Assembly (NCBI GenBank): GCA_026389955.1
Contig: JAPLGY010000245.1
Location: 3,255-13,317 of the forward strand
Direction: 5' to 3'
Origin: Caldilinea sp.
Lineage (GTDB): Bacteria; Chloroflexota; Anaerolineae; Caldilineales; Caldilineaceae
DNA: 10,063 bases
Shown here: positions 5,990-10,063 of the stretch, piece after piece
Layout: each line of letters begins with the position of its first letter
Position numbering within the stretch: position 1 is the stretch's first letter
Position numbers and translations under genes: made by a program
The notes under the pieces: model-generated
Databases searched by the model: none
Told to the model about the DNA's origin: nothing
What the model saw: the letters and a program-made list of their open reading frames with translations, nothing else

Positions 5990-6831
5990 GGAGCACGCTT
6001 CCGCACGTAGCGCGCGTGTGCTTCTGCGCAGTGTGCCGGAATGATCTGTACATCCGGGCGGAGACGGGAGAAGGTATGCAGATCGGACAAGGTGCGGCGA
6101 TAGGCAGCCGGGTCGTCGAAGATCAGATTGGCGAGCGGGTGTGGCAGCACGTTTTGGCGAAAGGCATGGCTTGTCCAGCAGCCATCGACCACCAGAAAAT
6201 AGCGTTCGTTCTGCTCTGCCTGCACAAAAAGACCCATCTGTCCGGCCGCATGGCCCGGCAGCGCCACCGCCAGCAGCGTCTCATCGCCCAAAAGATCGAC
6301 GATTTGGGTAAAAGGCGCATAGGCGGCGAGCGGTCGCATCTGTGCCGGTGCGATGGGGAGTGAACGCGCCTCAAAGTCAGTGGGCAGCAAACCGGGCAGA
6401 AAGCCGCGGCGCACCGCGTCGATGCCGCGTCGGTTGCGCACAGCGGCGTATGCCTCCGGCAGATAGACAAAGCGTGCATTGGGAAAGTCGCGCAGCCCGC
6501 CTACGTGGTCGGCATGGAAATGTGAGATCAAGATGCATTCCACATCGGTCGCGCGAATCCCGCGCTGCGCCAGCTGCTCTGCTGCACTCTCGCCTTCGGG
6601 CAGGGTAACGGGCGTGGCGCGGCCATATAAACTGTAGGGAAAGTGCTGGGTTTCGGTAAAAAAACGCGTCGTATAGCCGGTGTCCAGCAACATTGGACCA
6701 CGGCGCGGATGCTCCAACAGCGCGAAGGTTGCTGGGAAGCGCAGGGTGCGCCAACTGCCATTGCGCAGAACGATAAACTCCGGGCATTCGCAAAAGCCGG
6801 CACTGAGCAGGGTAAGGCGCACTTCGCTCAT
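5986..6831 (-). CDS. Metallo-beta-lactamase-fold hydrolase, lactonase-like
   Basis: The 281-residue protein keeps every di-zinc ligand of the MBL fold: HFHADH at 104-109 (H104, H106, D108, H109), H194 in LPGHAAGQ, D216 in LVVDG and H267 in IPAHC. Overall layout and length resemble the acyl-homoserine-lactone lactonase branch. It begins MSEVRLTLLSAG at ATG 6831, overlapping the stop codon of the reductase gene as ATGA; a longer reading to 6897 would add 22 residues that run inside the upstream gene. In the operon it occupies the place where Ole clusters carry the alpha/beta-hydrolase OleB. It could therefore open a beta-lactone, cleave an acyl thioester, or act as editing enzyme; the choice is inference. 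It is cytoplasmic, with no signal peptide. Confidence 0.85.
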   Translation of the reverse strand: MSEVRLTLLSAGFCECPEFIVLRNGSWRTLRFPATFALLEHPRRGPMLLDTGYTTRFFTETQHFPYSLYGRATPVTLPEGESAAEQLAQRGIRATDVECILISHFHADHVGGLRDFPNARFVYLPEAYAAVRNRRGIDAVRRGFLPGLLPTDFEARSLPIAPAQMRPLAAYAPFTQIVDLLGDETLLAVALPGHAAGQMGLFVQAEQNERYFLVVDGCWTSHAFRQNVLPHPLANLIFDDPAAYRRTLSDLHTFSRLRPDVQIIPAHCAEAHARYVRKRAP

Positions 6832-7703
6832 TTCTTTTTCTCCAGGCTTTCTATGTCGGGCAGGCGGCGGAGTGCTGCGTGTTGAGAAAACGGGCAAACC
6901 CCTCCTCTACGGAAACGCGGGGGTGGCTCAGGATAACCGGGCAGGCGTGCCCAGATCATTTCCATCCCCCAGGCGAGCAGATAGGCGGCGGCGAAGCTGA
7001 ACCGTCGCTGCGGAAAGGGGTAGTTCAGGGTGGTACAGAGGCGGCGCACCATCTCCCACAGCAGGACTGGTTCATCGTTGCTAAGGTTGTATTTCTTGCC
7101 CAAGGTTTTCGTGGGCGACTCGGCACAGCACAACAACGCATCCACAACATTATCAATATAGGTCAGATCCGTGAGATTTCTGCCATCACCGATGACGGCC
7201 AGGCGGCCTGTACGCAGCCGGGTTAGCAAGCGTGGCAGAATGGCTGTATCGCCTGGCCCAAAAATTGCGCGCGGGCGCAAGGTGATCACCGGCAGTCCTT
7301 CGTGATGCGCCTGATCGACCAGTTGCTCGGCCAAACGTTTCGTCTGTACATAGGCATTGGCCGCCCGCAGGGGAAGCGGCGCATCTTCCGCCACATTCAG
7401 GCGCACGGCCATCGGCCCACGCAGGTCAAAATAGATGCTCGGCGTCGAGACGTGGACCAGCCGCCCGACGTTGGCCTCTCGGCACCCTGCACAGTGAAAG
7501 ACGATCTCGCGTCCCCGGCACGCGGCGGCGATTGTCGCGGCATCCCTCAGTTCACCGGGCAAAAAGGTGATCCCCGCTGCCGCCAACTGCTTCCCGGCCT
7601 CCCAATTGCGGCCCAACCCGACCACCTGCCACCCCAGGCCATGCAGCCGCCGTGCCAGCGCGCCGCCGACAAATCCAGTTGCACCCGTTATCAGTGCCTT
7701 CAT
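6828..7703 (-). CDS. OleD-like NAD-dependent epimerase/dehydratase-family reductase, probably internally deleted
   Basis: The 291-residue protein is an extended short-chain dehydrogenase/reductase. It has the nucleotide-binding loop TGATGFVG (6-13), the active-site YxxxK at Y118-K122 (AYVQTKRL) and a serine/threonine at 86-89 (VSTPS). OleD of the olefin pathway reduces the 2-alkyl-3-ketoacid to the 3-hydroxyacid with NADPH, and the neighbouring OleC- and KAS III-like genes suggest this role. Start ATG 7703 overlaps the ligase stop as ATGA; upstream residues of a longer reading are not family-like. Odd point: after VFHCAG (68-73) the sequence jumps to CREANVGRLVHVST. Family members carry about 30-40 residues here, including the helix that contains an N-V-x-G-T type motif. 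The frame stays open, so a shortened enzyme, possibly impaired, is made. Confidence 0.85.
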   Translation of the reverse strand: MKALITGATGFVGGALARRLHGLGWQVVGLGRNWEAGKQLAAAGITFLPGELRDAATIAAACRGREIVFHCAGCREANVGRLVHVSTPSIYFDLRGPMAVRLNVAEDAPLPLRAANAYVQTKRLAEQLVDQAHHEGLPVITLRPRAIFGPGDTAILPRLLTRLRTGRLAVIGDGRNLTDLTYIDNVVDALLCCAESPTKTLGKKYNLSNDEPVLLWEMVRRLCTTLNYPFPQRRFSFAAAYLLAWGMEMIWARLPGYPEPPPRFRRGGVCPFSQHAALRRLPDIESLEKKK

Positions 7704-9442
7704 ACGGTGACCTGCTTCTGCGCCCACTCGGCCAGTTGTTCACGAAGGATTTTCGAGTTGTGGCGAATATCTACCGGAAAGCGCGGGTGAAAGTAGATGC
7801 GACGGATGCTTTGTGTTGTGGGAAACAACGCGCCGCGTGCCAACAACTCCTGGCGCAGCGCGTCCTGGTGCGCGGCGCTTGTGCCTTGCCTGGATTCGAC
7901 GCAGAGCGCCGGCTCCAATGCACCCGCCACCCACACGCCCACAAGTGCACTCCACCGCACCGACGGGTGGGCATTGAAGATGCCCTCGCAGATCTCGGAG
8001 TAGAAGACCCCCGCCTTGGTTTCGAGACGATGCGCTTTGCGCCCACAAAACCAGAGCCGCCCCTGTGGGTCCAGATAACCGAGATCGCCTGTGCGGTGCA
8101 GGATCAAGCTGAGCGGGCCTGCTGCGTCGTTCTGGTGTGTGGGGGAAGTCGTTGGGCGCGGGCGAACCAATTTGGCCAACGCATTCGCTTCGGGGCGTCC
8201 GACATAGGCAGGCGAGACGATTGGCCCTTCGACGACGATTTCACCGATTTCGCCAGGTGGAAGCCAGCGCGCCTCCTCCCCTTCTGGCAGCGATGCATCT
8301 GAGATGGCCAGGATCGCGACGTTGACCCCTGCCACAGGCCGCCCGACGCAAATTCCGGACCCGCTCTCCGTCTGCGCCTGTGTCTCATCGAGGATCTCCC
8401 GTCCTGCAATCGTCGTGATGGGTAAGGCTTCGGTCGCGCCATAGGTCAGCACCACCGAGGCCCCTCGATCGACAGCGTCAGCCACCAGCAGCGTCGTTGG
8501 AGGGGTGTCGAGCAACTTTTGAAAGCGAGCCAGCACGCGTGCAGAAAGGGGCGCACCTGCCGTGATCGCTCGACGCAGGCTGGGCAGCCGCTTCCCTTGT
8601 GCTTCACAATAGCCGGTCAGCCGCTCGACCAGCAGGGGTGAAGCAAAAAGATGGGTGACGTCATAACGCGAGATCGTCGCCGCCAACCGTGCGAGATCTA
8701 CCTGCGCCGGGCGTGGGAAACGCATATCTGAGATCACTGCCGTGATCCCCATCAGTGGGTCGAGGAGCGCAAAGAGCGGCAAGGTGGGAAGATCTACGTC
8801 ACCTGGACAGCCATCAAAGGTAGATTGGACGAGTGCTACCTGCGCCGCCAGGTTGCCGCGGGTATACAGCGCACCCTTCGGTACCCCTGTGCTGCCTGTT
8901 GTAAAGATGATTGCGGCGGCGTCCTCGGCGCGCATTGGCGCGACCGGGAAGGGGCGATCTTCATTGTGCCCGCGCAGGCCATTGCTCCAGAGATCGCCCA
9001 AATCAATCAGTGCTGCCCCTTGTGTCAGCAGACGCTTCGTGCAGCTGTCGCCCCAGCCAAACAGCTGGCGTGCTACATGACTTGCCCAATTGCCGAGATA
9101 GGCGTGTGGCTGTATCTCATCGAGGCAGCGACGCACGGTGCCTGGCCCAATGCCCGGATCTATCACGACCGCCGTCGCCCCGACCCAAAGCAACGCATGG
9201 CACAGCGCAAAGAATTCTAAACTTGGGGGAACCAGCAGCACCGTACGCATCCCGCGCGTGATGCCACAGGCAGCCAGGCGATGGGCAAAACGATTGGCAG
9301 ACGAGACAAGCTCGCCAAAGGTATATGAACGGGGAATGGCACGCGCAAAGAGACCACGCGATGAGGCATCCACCATTGCAAGCCGTGCAGGAAAGCGAGC
9401 GGCCATCTCCCGCAGGCGGTAGGTGACATCTCCTACGTCCAC
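7700..9442 (-). CDS. OleC-like AMP-forming acyl ligase (beta-lactone synthetase family)
   Basis: With GTG 9442 as start the protein has 580 residues, the usual size for OleC-type ANL ligases. The signature motifs are present: phosphate loop FTTGSTGVPKG (180-190), YGATEALP (334-341), TGD (451-453), CGRK (466-469) and the C-terminal catalytic lysine in HNSKILR (K564). YGATEALP is typical of the OleC branch, whose members convert a 2-alkyl-3-hydroxyacid through an acyl-adenylate into a cis-beta-lactone; related fatty-acyl ligases make acyl-CoA. It is the first gene of the operon, 170 bases after a good promoter. The start is unsure: GTG 9442 and ATG 9406 both lack a well-spaced ribosome binding site, and the frame stays open upstream to 9601 through an IS66 transposase remnant, so a fused protein from GTG 9580 is formally possible. 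Confidence 0.88.
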   Translation of the reverse strand: MDVGDVTYRLREMAARFPARLAMVDASSRGLFARAIPRSYTFGELVSSANRFAHRLAACGITRGMRTVLLVPPSLEFFALCHALLWVGATAVVIDPGIGPGTVRRCLDEIQPHAYLGNWASHVARQLFGWGDSCTKRLLTQGAALIDLGDLWSNGLRGHNEDRPFPVAPMRAEDAAAIIFTTGSTGVPKGALYTRGNLAAQVALVQSTFDGCPGDVDLPTLPLFALLDPLMGITAVISDMRFPRPAQVDLARLAATISRYDVTHLFASPLLVERLTGYCEAQGKRLPSLRRAITAGAPLSARVLARFQKLLDTPPTTLLVADAVDRGASVVLTYGATEALPITTIAGREILDETQAQTESGSGICVGRPVAGVNVAILAISDASLPEGEEARWLPPGEIGEIVVEGPIVSPAYVGRPEANALAKLVRPRPTTSPTHQNDAAGPLSLILHRTGDLGYLDPQGRLWFCGRKAHRLETKAGVFYSEICEGIFNAHPSVRWSALVGVWVAGALEPALCVESRQGTSAAHQDALRQELLARGALFPTTQSIRRIYFHPRFPVDIRHNSKILREQLAEWAQKQVTV

Positions 9443-9466
9443 CGCTCCATCGTCTGTTGGGGGCGT

Positions 9467-9601
9467 GAGGATGTTGGAAAACGTGTGCGTGCTGGCCTTC
9501 GATCGAAAACAGCCTGAAGCGTTCTGCCTGATCTTCATCATCCGCAGATCACGTTCGCTCTGATTGTTGTCCAACAGCACGTTAAAATCGTCTGCAAACG
9601 A
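9467..9601 (-). pseudogene. IS66-family transposase C-terminal remnant, in frame with the OleC-like gene
   Basis: The minus-strand translation SFADDFNVLLDNNQSERDLR followed by MMKIRQNASGCFRS matches the highly conserved C-terminal segment of IS66 transposases, including the NNxxER block with the last catalytic glutamate and the RMMK-GCFR block. A TAG lies directly before it (9602-9604), and homology fades after THTFSNIL (about 9467). Some IS66 sequence may be deleted before ILTPP. No further IS66 sequence is found upstream, so only about 45 codons survive. It is fused without a stop to the OleC-like frame and lies between that gene and the operon promoter. Confidence 0.85.
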
Positions 9602-9618
9602 CTATATCCATGCTCTCC

Positions 9619-9647
9619 ATTCTACCTGATTTGTACAATTTTGACAA
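9619..9647 (-). promoter_or_regulatory. Promoter for the Ole-like operon
   Basis: On the minus strand TTGTCA (9647-9642) and TAGAAT (9624-9619) stand 17 bases apart, each matching the sigma-70 consensus at five of six positions. Transcription would begin near 9612 and run through the IS66 remnant into the OleC-like gene. It is the best promoter match I found for this operon. Confidence 0.6.
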
Positions 9648-9955
9648 CTGCATCGGGCGACCCCCCTTTCTGGCGCTTTGCAAACGTTGCGAAACGAGCC
9701 GCCGTGCAGGGCACACAGCGATGCATGCGACGTGTCTCCCCTGCCTCGGGCGCCGCAAAGATGTCGGCGCAAATCAGTCGAGAGCGATCTCAGGCAGCGG
9801 TGCGTTCCCGGTGGCCGAGTCTGTCGAAGCCCCCGGGGCAATCCCCATGGCCAAACCTTTCAAGTGGACCTATCAGGAAAACCCCGTTTTCGCTGAAATG
9901 CCAGGTTGTTTCGGGCCACGTGTACTAATTTTCAAAAAGCAAAAAGCTGACAGTC

Positions 9956-9984
9956 TTGACAAGACCAGCCAGGCCAGTCAGAAT
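9956..9984 (+). promoter_or_regulatory. Promoter for the gene at the right edge
   Basis: A perfect TTGACA (9956-9961) is followed after 17 bases by CAGAAT (9979-9984, four of six matches). The start point would be near 9991, about 44 bases before the ATG at 10035. An inverted pair AGACCAG (9962-9968) / CTGGTCT (10001-10007) brackets the -10 box and start point and could be a regulatory site or chance. Confidence 0.45.
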
Positions 9985-10034
9985 ATGAAGAGAGGGTGTA
10001 CTGGTCTCTGTCGAAGACAAAGGAGTGTCAGACA

Positions 10035-10063
10035 ATGCGCGAGCAAAACGAAACAACGACCCC
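10035..10063 (+). CDS. Start of an unidentified gene, cut by the window end
   Basis: ATG 10035 is preceded at ten bases by AAGGAG (10019-10024), and a promoter lies upstream. The visible residues are MREQNETTT followed by a proline codon. This is a charged, polar start without a signal peptide or other recognisable feature, and no function can be suggested. Confidence 0.5.

Larger units (their letters stand above)
9602..10034. other. Divergent intergenic region between the operon and the right-edge gene
   Basis: This stretch holds the two opposing promoters listed separately and a palindrome at 9807-9837: arms CCCGGTGGC (9807-9815) and GCCCCCGGG (9829-9837) pair at eight of nine positions around a 13-base loop ending in TGTCGAA. 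Palindromes with a TGTCGAA core are common dispersed elements in GC-rich bacteria. The ten bases TCTGTCGAAG recur at 10007-10016. A plus-strand frame is open from 9610 to the window end, but I do not recognise its product and it crosses the palindrome, so I do not call it. Confidence 0.5.

Noticed and set aside
9602..9841. Minus-strand frame of 79 codons next to the IS66 remnant
   Set aside because: I looked here for the continuation of the IS66 transposase and found no match to that family in any minus-strand frame beyond 9601.
9610..10063. Plus-strand open frame to the window end with CKRC and CLPC pairs
   Set aside because: I recognise no family in it, it has no ribosome binding site at 9610, it crosses a palindrome, and the frame at ATG 10035 has better start signals. 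The full 3' sequence would settle it.
1..10063. CRISPR array, rRNA, complete tRNA, riboswitch or replication origin
   Set aside because: I saw no regularly spaced repeats, conserved rRNA blocks, tRNA cloverleaf or known aptamer motifs on reading both strands.

Overview
The window looks like an accessory stretch of a moderately GC-rich bacterium. The likeliest group is Chloroflexota (a Chloroflexus/Roseiflexus-type filamentous bacterium). This is inference from family recall, not a search: a small PH-domain protein, a SWIM-type zinc-finger gene relic, a DUF3782-like coiled-coil/PD-(D/E)XK protein, and IS66 and TnpB debris.

Left part (1-2476, + strand). A PH-domain gene enters the window already open, lacking only its start codon. 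It is followed by a strong hairpin. Next comes a decayed SWIM zinc-finger gene (555-1211) with a probable relic promoter and palindrome. It carries frameshifts, a nonsense codon and an internal deletion, and it runs directly into a 57-codon scrap of an IS200/IS605 TnpB protein (1212-1382). After a gene-free stretch with overlapping inverted repeats and a possible promoter there is an intact DUF3782-like gene (1698-2333) with a coiled coil and PD-(D/E)XK residues. A 143-bp gap with two small hairpins separates it from the convergent operon.

Central and right part (2477-9601, - strand). Six genes form one tight operon, read right to left: OleC-like AMP-forming ligase, OleD-like NAD-dependent reductase, metallo-beta-lactamase-fold hydrolase, GNAT/FemAB-like acyltransferase, KAS III/OleA-like condensing enzyme, ATP-grasp ligase. 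The first three junctions are ATGA overlaps. The GNAT-to-KAS III gap contains a consensus ribosome binding site and a 19-codon frame that ends in a TTGA overlap with the KAS III start. OleA, OleC and OleD in head-to-head fatty acyl condensation make a 2-alkyl-3-keto acid, then the hydroxy acid, then a beta-lactone. Here no alpha/beta-hydrolase OleB is visible; an MBL-fold enzyme, an acyltransferase and an ATP-grasp ligase are present instead. The likely product is therefore a modified, perhaps amidated or aminoacylated, beta-lactone or beta-hydroxy-acid metabolite rather than a plain olefin. This is the most interesting content of the window.

Two blemishes bear on whether the operon works. 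The OleC frame is continuous with a C-terminal fragment of an IS66 transposase, so its native start is unclear. The OleD-like protein appears to lack about 30-40 residues of its Rossmann fold, in frame.

Right edge (9602-10063). A divergent intergenic region holds a good minus-strand promoter for the operon, a palindrome, and a plus-strand promoter and ribosome binding site for a gene whose first nine or ten codons are at the window end.
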